Below, piece after piece: positions 48,009-58,181 of a DNA stretch of 64,000 bases. Each line of letters begins with the position of its first letter. Position 1 is the stretch's first letter. This DNA comes from Jilunia laotingensis (lineage in GTDB: Bacteria > Bacteroidota > Bacteroidia > Bacteroidales > Bacteroidaceae): contig NZ_JACRTF010000001.1 in NCBI RefSeq assembly GCF_014385165.1, forward strand, positions 620,001 through 684,000, written 5' to 3'. Below the pieces are notes generated by a model. The model made no database searches and had not been told where the DNA came from. It saw only the letters and a list, made by a program, of their open reading frames with translations. Position numbers and translations under genes: made by a program.

Positions 48009-48908
48009 TTATGCTTGATGAACAGTAAGTTGCGGGAACGGGAAACCAATTCCCTTCTCATTGAAGGTAGCATAAATCGTTTTATTCATATCAAAGTAAA
48101 CACCCCAATAATCACTGGTTTTCACCCATACACGTATGACAATATTTACACTACTGGCATCCAATGCACTTAAAGCTATAAAAGGTTCCGGAGAATTCAG
48201 AATTCTTCCATCAGCTGCAACGACTTCCCTTATAACCTTCTCAACCTTATCATAATTTTCACCATAATCCACACCAATTACCCACTCAACGCGACGCGTT
48301 TCCTGTGTATTGTAATTTGTAACGACCCCACTACTCAACGAACCATTCGGTACATATACCAGCTTGTTATCAGCAGTTGTCAGAATGGTATGAAATATCT
48401 GAATTTCCCTTACAGTACCGGAAAAGTTCTGACATTCAATCCAATCACCTACTTTATAAGGTTTAAACAAGAGAATTACTAACCCACCTGCAAAGTTTTG
48501 AAGATTCCCGGAGAGTGCCATACCTATTGCCACACCGGCAGAAGCCAACAAAGCAGCAAAAGAAGTCGTTTCAACCCCCAAAGCACCTACCACAGAAATG
48601 ATCAAAAGAATGGTCAAAAGAATATTTACGAGACTCTTAACAAAAGTTTTGATACTCACATCCAAATGACGTTTATCCATCATCTTGGCTGCCAATTTAT
48701 TAAGCATCGAGACTAAAAAACGTCCTACGATAAAGACAAGTAACGCTTTTAAAATACTTCCTCCGGCACGGACACCGGCATCAATCAGTTGTTGAGTTAT
48801 AAGAGCTAATTTATCAAGGCCGTCTGCATTAGCAATAGCTTGATCAAGATTGTCGGCAGCTACTTGTAAAGAATCAGCAACCGCCTGTGTAACTTGTAAT
48901 AATATCAT
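48009..48908 (-). CDS. Small-conductance mechanosensitive channel, MscS family
   Basis: The 299-residue protein has an N-terminal periplasmic/helical segment, membrane helices about 60-150, a pore helix region rich in Gly/Ala (FAALLASAGVAIGMALSGNL) and the soluble beta domain starting GLVILLFKPYKVGDWIE. MscS channels open under membrane tension during osmotic downshock. The gene stands alone. Confidence 0.93.
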   Translation of the reverse strand: MILLQVTQAVADSLQVAADNLDQAIANADGLDKLALITQQLIDAGVRAGGSILKALLVFIVGRFLVSMLNKLAAKMMDKRHLDVSIKTFVKSLVNILLTILLIISVVGALGVETTSFAALLASAGVAIGMALSGNLQNFAGGLVILLFKPYKVGDWIECQNFSGTVREIQIFHTILTTADNKLVYVPNGSLSSGVVTNYNTQETRRVEWVIGVDYGENYDKVEKVIREVVAADGRILNSPEPFIALSALDASSVNIVIRVWVKTSDYWGVYFDMNKTIYATFNEKGIGFPFPQLTVHQA

Positions 48909-49127
48909 AACAATGTAATTTGAATATGAATATAAATTTTATGGTTTGTAAGATCAAGTGACAAAGATACTGCGTTTCAAGTTATAATAAAAGGTTTTCA
49001 CGACAAATAAAAAGCCCCCCCTATCTTAAGCAAGGCATATAATACTCCTTCCACCGGTAAAGTCATAGATAGTTATCCGGTTCTTTGCTTTCTTCATCCA
49101 AAACAACTATTTTTGCGGGCGATTTCA

Positions 49128-49212
49128 CAAGAAAGGGGTGCCTTAACATGACGGGCTGAGAACATACCCATTGAACCTGAACCGGGTAATGCCGGCGTAG
49201 AGAATGAATATA
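49128..49212 (+). promoter_or_regulatory. TPP riboswitch (thi box)
   Basis: The sequence has GGGGTGCC at 49136-49142, GGCTGAGA, ATACCCATTGAACCTG and GGTAATGCCGGCGTAG, matching the conserved THI element. It lies just upstream of the TonB receptor ATG at 49221. Thiamine pyrophosphate binding should reduce expression of the downstream thiamine operon. The bases 48909-49127 hold no gene. Confidence 0.95.
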
Positions 49213-49220
49213 GTAGCAAA

Positions 49221-51467
49221 ATGAAAAGAAATGTTTTAGCAGCTATCCTGACAACGATAGCGAGCGTATCCGTCTTTGGACAAAACGATGCCAGAGATAG
49301 TTTGAGAATTGTCAACTTACAAGAAGTGGAGGTAGTATCTACCCGTGCCTCCTCCAAAACCCCGGTAGCTTACAGTAACATTTCCAAAGAAGAGATCAAA
49401 AAACAAAACTTCGGTCTTGACCTTCCTTTTCTGCTGACTTCTACCCCATCCGTTCTTACCACTTCTGATGCCGGAGCAGGTGTGGGTTACACAAGTATCC
49501 GCGTGCGTGGAACGGACGCAACCCGCATTAACATTACCGCCAACGGGATACCGATGAACGATGCCGAAAGTCATTCGATTTTTTGGGTGAATACCCCGGA
49601 CCTCGCTTCTTCATTGGAAGATATGCAGATACAGCGCGGAGCCGGCACATCAACCAACGGAGCCGGTGCTTTCGGTGGCAGCATTAATTTACGCACGGCC
49701 GGCATCCCGTCAAAACCTTACGCTGAAGTATCGGGTTCCTATGGTTCTTTCAACACCCATAAAGAGACTGTACGTGCCGGTTCGGGACTATTAGGCAATC
49801 ATTGGGCTTTTGATGCGCGACTCTCAAACATACAAAGTGACGGTTATCGTGACCGGGCTACTTCGGATTTAAAATCATATTTCGTCCAAGGAGGCTATTA
49901 TGGTGAATCTACCACAGTGAAATTCATAACTTTCGGTGGAAAAGAAAAGACCTATCATGCCTGGGACGGTATCAGCCGCGAGCAACTAAAAACAGACCGG
50001 ACTTTCAATCCGAACGGAGCGATCAAACATGGAAATACCATTACGGGATTCTATGACGACCAAACGGATAACTACCGCCAGACACACTACCAACTGATAT
50101 TCAATCATATCTTTTCTACCACATGGGATATGAATGTAGCATTGCATTATACAGATGGTTTCGGATATTACCAGGAATATAAAAATATGCGGACGCTGAA
50201 AGAATATGGCCTGCAACCCTTTTATCTTCCCGGAGAAACGGAACCTCAGAAGAAAACTGATTTAGTACGCCAAAAATTAGTGGATAGCGGTTTTGGCGGA
50301 GGCATATTCTCCGTAAATTATAAAAGCGAATGGCTAAATGCCTCTTTAGGGGGTGGTATCAACCAATACGGCAATGATCATTATGGAAAAGTAATCTGGG
50401 TGAAGAACTACACTTCCGATCTGAATCCCGACCATGAGTATTACCGCAATAAAGCCGAAAAAACAGATGGAAACATCTATGCAAAAGCCAATTACCAGAT
50501 TACCGGAGGTCTCCATGCATACGCAGACCTGCAATATCGTTACATTAAATATAAGATCAATGGAGACAATGACAAATGGGATTGGACAGCTGATCCGGGA
50601 CATCTGCAAAAATTGAAAGTAAATGAAAATTTCAGTTTTTTCAATCCCAAGGCAGGTCTATTCTGGCAAATCAATACGAACCATAGCGCGTATGCATCTT
50701 TTGCCGTGGCCCAAAAAGAGCCGACACGCAACAATTATACGGACGGACTTTTCAATGAGGTTCCACGGCCTGAAAAGATGCTGGACTATGAACTGGGATA
50801 TACCTTCCGTAACAACTGGTTCACAGCCGGAATCAATCTTTACTATATGGATTACACCGACCAATTGATATTAAACGGTAAAGTCAACGACATCGGTGAA
50901 GCGATGGCTGAAAATGTAAAGGATAGCTATCGTATGGGAGCAGAGATCTCCATCAGCGCACGCATCACCGACTGGCTACGCTGGGACATCAATGGCACAT
51001 GGAGCAAAAACCGGATCAAAAACTACGTAGGTTATGTCAGCGATTATGATTACGAAGGACAGATCAAGATAGAAGCAGGTGACACACCTATTTCCTTCTC
51101 ACCGTCATTCATGGGAAATAGCATTATCGGATTCAATTATAAAGGTTTCGAAGCATCGTTCCAGTCACAATATGTCAGTAGCCAGTACCTTGACAATTTC
51201 GGAATAAAGGAAAATTCACTGGATTCTTATTTTGTCAATCATCTCAGCATGGCATATAGTTTCAAATTGCCTTCAATCAAGCAAATCACCCTTGGAGCCA
51301 CCGTTTATAATCTCTTCAATACAAAATACGAAACAAACGGATACTCGCAAACCATTGCCACTTACGAAGGAAACGATAAGACACAAAAACCTGTGCTTGT
51401 GTTCGATCCCCGATTTTATCCGATGGCGGGGACCAATGTATTAGCCCATATAACCATTCGCTTCTGA
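49221..51467 (+). CDS. TonB-dependent outer membrane receptor for thiamine
   Basis: The 748-residue protein has a signal peptide (AILTTIASVSVFGQ), a TonB box-like stretch VNLQEVEVVSTRA, a plug with SIRVRGTDATRINITANGIP and a 22-strand barrel ending in a Phe-type C-terminus (LAHITIRF). Control by the TPP riboswitch and co-transcription with PnuT and thiamine pyrophosphokinase assign thiamine as the ligand. The arrangement matches the thiamine receptor described in B. thetaiotaomicron. Confidence 0.93.
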   Translation: MKRNVLAAILTTIASVSVFGQNDARDSLRIVNLQEVEVVSTRASSKTPVAYSNISKEEIKKQNFGLDLPFLLTSTPSVLTTSDAGAGVGYTSIRVRGTDATRINITANGIPMNDAESHSIFWVNTPDLASSLEDMQIQRGAGTSTNGAGAFGGSINLRTAGIPSKPYAEVSGSYGSFNTHKETVRAGSGLLGNHWAFDARLSNIQSDGYRDRATSDLKSYFVQGGYYGESTTVKFITFGGKEKTYHAWDGISREQLKTDRTFNPNGAIKHGNTITGFYDDQTDNYRQTHYQLIFNHIFSTTWDMNVALHYTDGFGYYQEYKNMRTLKEYGLQPFYLPGETEPQKKTDLVRQKLVDSGFGGGIFSVNYKSEWLNASLGGGINQYGNDHYGKVIWVKNYTSDLNPDHEYYRNKAEKTDGNIYAKANYQITGGLHAYADLQYRYIKYKINGDNDKWDWTADPGHLQKLKVNENFSFFNPKAGLFWQINTNHSAYASFAVAQKEPTRNNYTDGLFNEVPRPEKMLDYELGYTFRNNWFTAGINLYYMDYTDQLILNGKVNDIGEAMAENVKDSYRMGAEISISARITDWLRWDINGTWSKNRIKNYVGYVSDYDYEGQIKIEAGDTPISFSPSFMGNSIIGFNYKGFEASFQSQYVSSQYLDNFGIKENSLDSYFVNHLSMAYSFKLPSIKQITLGATVYNLFNTKYETNGYSQTIATYEGNDKTQKPVLVFDPRFYPMAGTNVLAHITIRF

Positions 51468-51468
51468 C

Positions 51469-52038
51469 ATGAACTATCTCGAAATCCTCGGTACATTCAT
51501 TGGCCTGATTTATTTATGGCTTGAATACAAGGCAAGCATATACCTCTGGATAGCAGGAATCATAATGCCTGCCATCTACATTTTTGTATATTACAAAGCA
51601 GGGCTATATGCCGATTTTGGTATTAATATTTACTATCTTGTTGCAGCCGTCTACGGATGGATTGTATGGAAATCGGGGCATAAAAAGCAGTATGCAGCCG
51701 GACTTCCCATCACACACCTTCCATTAAAATACCTGTTTTCATTGTCAGTCGTATTTCTCGTCACACTGTTGGGTATTGCCTGGATATTAATTGAATTTAC
51801 AGATAGCAACGTACCCTGGCTCGATTCATTCACCACAGCTTTGAGCATTGTCGGCATGTGGATGCTCGCTCGCAAATATGTAGAGCAATGGTGGGCATGG
51901 ATACTTGTGGATGTTGTTTGCTGCGGTCTTTATATTTACAAAGAATTATATTTTACTTCGGGACTTTACGGACTTTACTCTATAATTGCTATCTTTGGCT
52001 ACCTGAAGTGGAAACGAATGATGGAACAGGGAAAATAA
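51469..52038 (+). CDS. pnuT: Thiamine transporter PnuT (PnuC family)
   Basis: The 189-residue protein has seven membrane segments and PnuC-family traits (YLWLEYKASIYLW, YGWIVWKSG, KEYVEQWWAWILVDV-type segment). PnuC-fold proteins move vitamins by facilitated diffusion, trapped by phosphorylation. The ATG starts 1 bp after the receptor stop. Pairing with a riboswitch and pyrophosphokinase makes thiamine, not nicotinamide riboside, the substrate. Confidence 0.9.
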   Translation: MNYLEILGTFIGLIYLWLEYKASIYLWIAGIIMPAIYIFVYYKAGLYADFGINIYYLVAAVYGWIVWKSGHKKQYAAGLPITHLPLKYLFSLSVVFLVTLLGIAWILIEFTDSNVPWLDSFTTALSIVGMWMLARKYVEQWWAWILVDVVCCGLYIYKELYFTSGLYGLYSIIAIFGYLKWKRMMEQGK

Positions 52039-52065
52039 ATCGTCAAATATAAAGTAGTAAGATAT

Positions 52066-52686
52066 ATGATAGAGATGGAGATAGAAGCTGTTATTCTGGG
52101 CAATGGAGATTATCCTTCACATCCCTACCCCTTAGACCTATTGCAACAAGCTCCTTATGTAGTCTGTTGTGACGGGGCAGCCAATGAATACATTCATCGT
52201 GGACATACTCCCGATGCCATAATAGGTGACGGAGATTCGCTTTCTGCAGAAAACAAAAAGAAATTCGCAGATATCTTCCACCCTATCAAAGATCAGGAAT
52301 CGAACGACCAGACCAAAGCGATCCGCTTTTTACAAGCACAAGGAAAACACCGAATTGCTATCGTCGGAGGAACCGGAAAGCGGGAAGACCACACACTTGG
52401 AAATATCAGTTTATTAATAGATTATCTGCAAGAAGAATTAGAAGTAAGGATGATCACAGATTATGGTGTATTCATTCCTACTCACAATTCTCAAACATTC
52501 ACATCTTATCCCGGTCAACAGATATCTATTTTCAATTTTGGCGCGAAAGGCTTGCAAGCAGATGGCCTTGTGTATCCCCTAAGCGATTTCAGCAATTGGT
52601 GGCAAGGCACATTGAATGAAGCTACAGGAACAGAATTCCATATTAAGGCATCAGGAAACTATTTGGTATTTCAGAACTTCCGATAA
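52066..52686 (+). CDS. Thiamine pyrophosphokinase
   Basis: The 206-residue protein has the TPK patterns: CCDGAANEYIHRG, DAIIGDGDSLS, DQESNDQTKAIRFL and GGTGKREDHTLGNI. It converts thiamine to TPP with ATP, trapping imported thiamine. It is third in the riboswitch-controlled operon. Normal length for the family. Confidence 0.95.
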   Translation: MIEMEIEAVILGNGDYPSHPYPLDLLQQAPYVVCCDGAANEYIHRGHTPDAIIGDGDSLSAENKKKFADIFHPIKDQESNDQTKAIRFLQAQGKHRIAIVGGTGKREDHTLGNISLLIDYLQEELEVRMITDYGVFIPTHNSQTFTSYPGQQISIFNFGAKGLQADGLVYPLSDFSNWWQGTLNEATGTEFHIKASGNYLVFQNFR

Positions 52687-52753
52687 TGAATGATTGAAAT
52701 TTTATATTATAGGGTAAAGATATCTATCGAGATAGGCATTCATATCTCATTTG

Positions 52754-52863
52754 ATGAGTCTTTATGTTTGTCACAATGACTATTAATGATCACCGCGATA
52801 ACCTTTAACCACTATCGCGATGATCATTAATACCTGTCACGATGATCTTTAACACCTATTACG
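52754..52863. repeat. Five degenerate tandem 22-bp repeats
   Basis: Units start at 52754 (weak), 52776, 52798, 52820 and 52842. The shared pattern is ATGATCaTTAAtACCTaTcaCG. The period equals that of the array at 1434-1521, but the sequence is different. It lies in the gene-free stretch 52687-53053 after the thiamine operon. Confidence 0.75.
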
Positions 52864-52913
52864 AGTAATATTTTGATTGTTCATGAAGATATATAAGCCT
52901 TTGATTGACAAGT

Positions 52914-52977
52914 AAAAAAAGGTGTACAATAATAAGAGATTCTGGTTATCAATTGTTATCTCTTTTTATTGCACACC
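52914..52977 (-). terminator. Terminator of the thr operon
   Basis: Arms 52921-52940 and 52958-52977 form a 20-bp stem with two mismatches. On the minus strand it ends in a run of seven T's. It lies about 75 bp past the thrC stop. Confidence 0.88.
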
Positions 52978-53053
52978 ACTAGGCAACAGCCGATCGATCT
53001 CCAAGCCATAAGTGAAAAGAATCGAACTGTTTAGTAAACTCTTTATAGAGAAA

Positions 53054-54355
53054 TTATAGCGAAAGCAGATATTGCTTGAAATCAGCAAATTCTTTTGTCA
53101 TAGGAAGACTCTTCTTTTCTCCTTTCATAAATGCCTGTAACTTAACAGGTATTTCAACTTCCTCACCGATAATACTTTCTACTGTATCCAGAAACTTAGC
53201 TGGATGCGCTGTTTCAAGAAAGACCCCGATTTCTCCCGGTTGTAAGTTTTCTTCAAGGGCACGATACCCACAAGCACCGTGAGGATCGAGCAAATAACGG
53301 GTTTCCTGATAGGTTTTCTTCACTGTTTCGCGAATCTGCTCATCGGTATAGGTGGTTCCACTAATATCGGAAGAGATAGCGGCATGAGATGCATCGTACA
53401 AATCAAGTACACGGGCAAAATTACTCGGATCTCCCACGTCCATAGCATTGGCAATAGTAGCTACCGAAGGACGAGGATTATACAGTCCGGTCAGAAGATA
53501 CTGATAGAAGATATCGTTTTTATTATTAGCAGCAATGAAGCGTTTAACCGGCAGCCCCATCTTTTTACCAAACAATCCTGCCGTAATATTACCAAAGTTT
53601 CCGCTAGGTACACAAAAAACAGCGTTTTCAGCCTTACCTATCTTCTTCAACTGCGCATAAGCATAGAAATAATAGAAAGCTTGTGGCAAAAAACGGGCTA
53701 CATTAATGGAATTGGCACTGGTGAGTTGCAGATGTTCATTAAGTTCCTTGTCCATAAATGCCGATTTGACAAGTGCTTGGCAATCGTCAAATGTTCCGTC
53801 TACTTCCAAAGCTGTAATATTCCTGCCTAAAGTGGTGAATTGTTTTTCCTGAATCTCACTCACCTTGCCTTTAGGGTAGAGTACGTATACATGAATACCT
53901 TCTACACCAAGAAAACCATTGGCCACGGCACTTCCGGTATCGCCAGAAGTGGCAACAAGCACATTTACCTGTTTTTTACCTTCTTTACGGATGAAATGTC
54001 CAAGCAAACGTGCCATAAAACGACCACCAACATCTTTGAAAGCAAGCGTAGGACCATGAAACAGTTCCAACGAATAAATAGCATCCTTAACACGTACCAA
54101 CGGAACGTCGAAACTTAATGTATCATATACAATCTGTTTCAATGTTTCTGCAGGAACATCCTCTCCGAAGAAAGCATCTGCCACGTGATAGGCAATTTCC
54201 TGAAAAGATAATTGTTCGATGCTACCATAAAACTCCTGCGGCAAAGATTTGATTGCTTCGGGCATGAAAAGTCCCTTATCGGCAGCAAGCCCTTTCACTA
54301 CAGCTTCCTCAAGAGTAGCGACAGGTGCTTGACGGTTCGTACTATAATATTTCAT
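53054..54355 (-). CDS. thrC: Threonine synthase
   Basis: The 433-residue protein has the PLP-Lys motif TLAFKDVGGRFMARLL, the phosphate-binding VATSGDTGSAVANGF and CVPSGNFGNITAGLFG. It turns O-phosphohomoserine into threonine. It is the last gene of the thrA-apgM-thrC unit. Confidence 0.97.
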   Translation of the reverse strand: MKYYSTNRQAPVATLEEAVVKGLAADKGLFMPEAIKSLPQEFYGSIEQLSFQEIAYHVADAFFGEDVPAETLKQIVYDTLSFDVPLVRVKDAIYSLELFHGPTLAFKDVGGRFMARLLGHFIRKEGKKQVNVLVATSGDTGSAVANGFLGVEGIHVYVLYPKGKVSEIQEKQFTTLGRNITALEVDGTFDDCQALVKSAFMDKELNEHLQLTSANSINVARFLPQAFYYFYAYAQLKKIGKAENAVFCVPSGNFGNITAGLFGKKMGLPVKRFIAANNKNDIFYQYLLTGLYNPRPSVATIANAMDVGDPSNFARVLDLYDASHAAISSDISGTTYTDEQIRETVKKTYQETRYLLDPHGACGYRALEENLQPGEIGVFLETAHPAKFLDTVESIIGEEVEIPVKLQAFMKGEKKSLPMTKEFADFKQYLLSL

Positions 54356-54367
54356 AATCTATTGTTT

Positions 54368-55615
54368 TTACTTATTGGTATGGATATTTTCCGTTCCGGA
54401 AACGGTCATAAACTCCCGGATAAATTCATCTTCTTTCATCAAACCATATGCTCCACGGCAAGCAGCGACTTCATCATAGGTCTGCACCTCATCGGGTTCA
54501 ATGCCGGGATACCAGATCAGAAAAGGAACAGGTTCATTGGTGTGAGTCCTGAGTTCGCAAGGTGTAGGATGATCGGGCAGAACGGCAATCGCTACAGACT
54601 CCTCCCAATCCTTCACGGCTTCATAGATGGGTCTGACTGCACGGTTATCCAAGTTCTCTATCGTGAGCAATTTAAGATCGATGTCTCCTTCGTGGCCTGC
54701 CTCGTCACTGGCTTCGATATGCAGATAAACAAAATCATCGGTTTGCAAAGCTTCCAAAGCGGCAGCCACTTTATTCTCATAATTCGTATCATAAAGCCCG
54801 GTAGCCCCTTCTACGGCAATACACCGCAGACCAGCATAGACACCGATTCCATTTATCAAATCGACCGCTGAAATGACCGCTCCTTTTCTCACTTGCGGGA
54901 AAGTTTCCGAAAGAGTCTCCATCTTGGGTCGGTAACCGGGACTCCACGGCCAAATACTATTGGCAGGATCTTTACCTTCGGCGATACGCTTTAAATTCAA
55001 CGGATGATCTCGCAAGAGTTCCTGAGATTTCAAGATCAGCTCGTTAATTAATTCCGCTGTCTCTTCTGCTTCCGGAACTTGCGGCCTCACCATCAAAGGT
55101 CGGAACGGCTTCAAAGGGACGTCATGAGGAGGTGTGCAATCGATTTGCTTATTTCCTCCTTTGATAACCAATAAATGGCGATATTGCACACCTGTATGAA
55201 AACGCACCCTGTCGCTACCCAGGTTTTCCTGTAAGTACTTCACCAATACATCCGCTTCTTCGGTGGTAATGTGACCGGCAGAATGATTTTTGATATTCTC
55301 CCCATCCAAACAGATGAGATTGCAGCGCATCGCCATCTCCCCCGGTTGCAAGTCCACTCCGATACTGGCTGCCTCAAGCGGCCCACGGCCTTCATATACT
55401 TTCGGCAGATTATAACCCAATACCGACATGTTAGCCACTTCGCTACCCGGATGAAAACCATCAGCAACCGTCAGCAGCCTTCCGTTACGTCCCATTCGAG
55501 CAAGCTTATCCATATAAGGCGTTTTTGCATATTGCAGGAGCGTCTTACCTCCCAGTGACTTTACAGGCCAGTCGGCCATACCGTCACCTAATATGATGAT
55601 ATGTTTCATTTTCAC
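54368..55615 (-). CDS. Cofactor-independent phosphoglycerate mutase-like protein, possible homoserine kinase substitute
   Basis: The 415-residue protein has the alkaline-phosphatase-fold metal motifs of the archaeal-type (ApgM) family: ILGDGMADWPVKSLGGKT at the start, DEAGHEGD and VLPDHPTP later. It lies 10 bp downstream of thrA and 12 bp upstream of thrC, where ThrB homoserine kinase is otherwise expected. No GHMP-type thrB is present in the window. Comparative genomics has proposed that such genes supply homoserine kinase activity; this is inference here. Confidence 0.85.
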   Translation of the reverse strand: MKMKHIIILGDGMADWPVKSLGGKTLLQYAKTPYMDKLARMGRNGRLLTVADGFHPGSEVANMSVLGYNLPKVYEGRGPLEAASIGVDLQPGEMAMRCNLICLDGENIKNHSAGHITTEEADVLVKYLQENLGSDRVRFHTGVQYRHLLVIKGGNKQIDCTPPHDVPLKPFRPLMVRPQVPEAEETAELINELILKSQELLRDHPLNLKRIAEGKDPANSIWPWSPGYRPKMETLSETFPQVRKGAVISAVDLINGIGVYAGLRCIAVEGATGLYDTNYENKVAAALEALQTDDFVYLHIEASDEAGHEGDIDLKLLTIENLDNRAVRPIYEAVKDWEESVAIAVLPDHPTPCELRTHTNEPVPFLIWYPGIEPDEVQTYDEVAACRGAYGLMKEDEFIREFMTVSGTENIHTNK

Positions 55616-55624
55616 TCATATTGA

Positions 55625-58060
55625 TTAAACATTCGCTATGCTCATGATATCCGCAAATACTCCGGCAGCCGTCACTCCGGCACCGGCACCGTAACCTTGT
55701 ATCATCATCGGATACTCCCGGTAACGTTCGGTAGTCAACAAAATGATGTTATTACTTCCTTCCAAACCGTAGAAAGGATGATTGGCCCCTACTTCCTGCA
55801 AACCTACGGAAGCCTTACCATTTTCCAGTTTAGCAACGAAACGCCAATGCTTGTTCTCTTTCTCCAATATCCGACGGCGTGCTTCAAAGTCGGCATCAAG
55901 ACCCGGCACACGTTTCCAGAATTCTTCCAATGAACCCTTGAAGAAATCATCCGGTACAAAAAGATTCTTCTCCACGTCTTCCTGTTCCAGTCTATATCCT
56001 GCTTCACGAGCCAGAATGACCAGTTTACGGATCACATCCTTACCGCTCAAGTCGATGCGCGGATCAGGTTCGGAATAGCGTTCTTCCTGTGCCATCTTTA
56101 TCGTCCGGCTAAAGGGAATGTCCGCACTGATTTTATTGAATATATAGTTCAGTGTACCACTCAGCACCGCTTCTATTTTCAAAATCTTGTCACCACTATG
56201 AATCAAGTCATTGATGGTGTTGATAATCGGAAGCCCGGCTCCCACATTCGTTTCGAACAGATACTTCACACCACGCTGACGGGCAATCTGTTTCAGTTCA
56301 CGATAGTTTTCGTATTCGGACGATGCAGCTATCTTATTGGCGGCAACTACGGAAACATTGTGTTGCAACAAGTCTTTGTAGAGCGAAGCCACTCCCGGAC
56401 TTGCCGTACAATCGACAAAGACGGAATTGAAAATATTCATGCCGATAATTTCATCCCGCAACGATTCGAGTGTAGACTCGATTCCCTTCTCTGAAAGCTC
56501 CTGCCTGTAATCGGTGAGATTGATTCCTTCACGACAGAACAAAGCTTTCGAAGCATCGGCAATCCCTACAACATTCAATTTCAATCCGTTCTCTAACTTC
56601 AACTTCTCCTGCTGGCAACGTATCTGCTCTATCAGACTTCCTCCTACCGTACCTATACCGCAAATAAAAAGATTCAATACCTGATATTCCGATAAGAAGA
56701 AAGAGTCATGGATCACATTCAAAGATTTACGCAAAGAATTACAATCGACTACAAACGAGATATTTGTTTCCGAAGCTCCCTGAGCGCAAGCAATCACATT
56801 GATACCATTGCGCCCCAATGTACCGAACAATTTTCCGGCAATGCCCGGTGTATGCTTCATATTTTCGCCCACAATAGCCACTGTAGCAAGGTTCTTTTCC
56901 GCCTGTATCGGTGATATCTCACCCATCTCGATCTCTTTCATGAACTCCTCGTTCAATACTCCGCATGCGAGATCGGCATCCGCGTTACGCACACCGATAG
57001 AAGTACTGTTCTCGGAAGATGCCTGAGACACCAGGAACACGCTGATTCCATTCTTTGCCAAAGCTTTAAAGATACGGTAGTTCACACCGATAACGCCCAC
57101 CATACCAAGACCTTGTACCGTTATCAAACTGGTGTCGTTAATAGAAGAAATACCTTTGATCGCTTTCGTTTGCGGATCGGACACCTCCTGCCTGATCACA
57201 GTTCCGGCTCCTTCGGGATTGAATGTATTCTTTATTATAATAGGTATGTTTTTATGGCATACCGGATAGATAGTAGGCGGGTATACCACTTTTGCTCCAA
57301 AGTTACAAAGCTCTGTTGCCTCCACATAACTCAGTTCGTTGATTGTATACGCTGTGGAAATGACACGGGGATCGGCTGTCATAAAGCCATCCACATCCGT
57401 CCATATCTCCAAGCTGTCGGCATTAAGGGCGGCAGCGATAACTGCGGCGGTGTAATCCGAACCACCTCTGCTGAGATTTGTTACATCCCCCGTCACTTTG
57501 TCCGAAGAGATAAATCCCGGAACCAACGAAACCTTCGGAAGCGACCGGAAAGTTTCTTTCACCAACCGATGCGTCAATTCCGTGTCCAAAGTATGTTTGG
57601 AATGTTTCTTCTCTGTTTTAATAAAAGTACGTGAGTCAAACCAGCAGGCATCTTTTATCAACTGGGCAACGATGATAGAAGAAAGACGTTCTCCATAACT
57701 TACAATGGTATCGGATGTTTTGGGAGAAAGATCTTTAATCAGATATATTCCCTGAAAAATATCTTTCAGTTCATTGAGCAGTTCCCCTACCTGGCGTTGT
57801 AAAGCGGTCTGTTCCTCTCCTGCCGGAAAGATTTCCTTGACCATTTCCACGTGACGGTATACTATCTCGCGAAACTCCCCTTCATAAGCCGAATTACCGG
57901 CAGCCGCCATTTTAGAGGTATTAATCAGTTTATCGGTAATACCGCCTAAAGCGGAAACTACCACTATGACCGGTTCACCAGCCGACTCTACTATTCTCTT
58001 TACGCTTAAAATGCTGTTCACGGAACCTACGGACGTCCCGCCGAATTTCATTACTTTCAT
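55625..58060 (-). CDS. thrA: Bifunctional aspartate kinase / homoserine dehydrogenase I
   Basis: The 811-residue protein has the kinase start KFGGTSVGS, the DPRVI region, two ACT regulatory modules (about 310-460), and the NAD(P)-binding ICGIGTVGGSLIEQI (about 470) opening the homoserine dehydrogenase domain with SGTLNYIFNKI. It carries out the first and third steps of threonine synthesis and is probably feedback-inhibited by threonine. It is first in the operon. Confidence 0.98.
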   Translation of the reverse strand: MKVMKFGGTSVGSVNSILSVKRIVESAGEPVIVVVSALGGITDKLINTSKMAAAGNSAYEGEFREIVYRHVEMVKEIFPAGEEQTALQRQVGELLNELKDIFQGIYLIKDLSPKTSDTIVSYGERLSSIIVAQLIKDACWFDSRTFIKTEKKHSKHTLDTELTHRLVKETFRSLPKVSLVPGFISSDKVTGDVTNLSRGGSDYTAAVIAAALNADSLEIWTDVDGFMTADPRVISTAYTINELSYVEATELCNFGAKVVYPPTIYPVCHKNIPIIIKNTFNPEGAGTVIRQEVSDPQTKAIKGISSINDTSLITVQGLGMVGVIGVNYRIFKALAKNGISVFLVSQASSENSTSIGVRNADADLACGVLNEEFMKEIEMGEISPIQAEKNLATVAIVGENMKHTPGIAGKLFGTLGRNGINVIACAQGASETNISFVVDCNSLRKSLNVIHDSFFLSEYQVLNLFICGIGTVGGSLIEQIRCQQEKLKLENGLKLNVVGIADASKALFCREGINLTDYRQELSEKGIESTLESLRDEIIGMNIFNSVFVDCTASPGVASLYKDLLQHNVSVVAANKIAASSEYENYRELKQIARQRGVKYLFETNVGAGLPIINTINDLIHSGDKILKIEAVLSGTLNYIFNKISADIPFSRTIKMAQEERYSEPDPRIDLSGKDVIRKLVILAREAGYRLEQEDVEKNLFVPDDFFKGSLEEFWKRVPGLDADFEARRRILEKENKHWRFVAKLENGKASVGLQEVGANHPFYGLEGSNNIILLTTERYREYPMMIQGYGAGAGVTAAGVFADIMSIANV

Positions 58061-58181
58061 GCAGATACTTTTATTGATTCTTGCCCCGTTTGCGAGGCAA
58101 GGTAAATTGACAACTAAACTTTAAATTGAATTTGCTTACTTTCTGTAAGCGTGGTTCACGTAGAAACACAAATACTATCCC

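Noticed and set aside
57113..57634. 173-residue open frame antisense to thrA
   Set aside because: Shadow of the thrA coding sequence; no start signals and no family resemblance.
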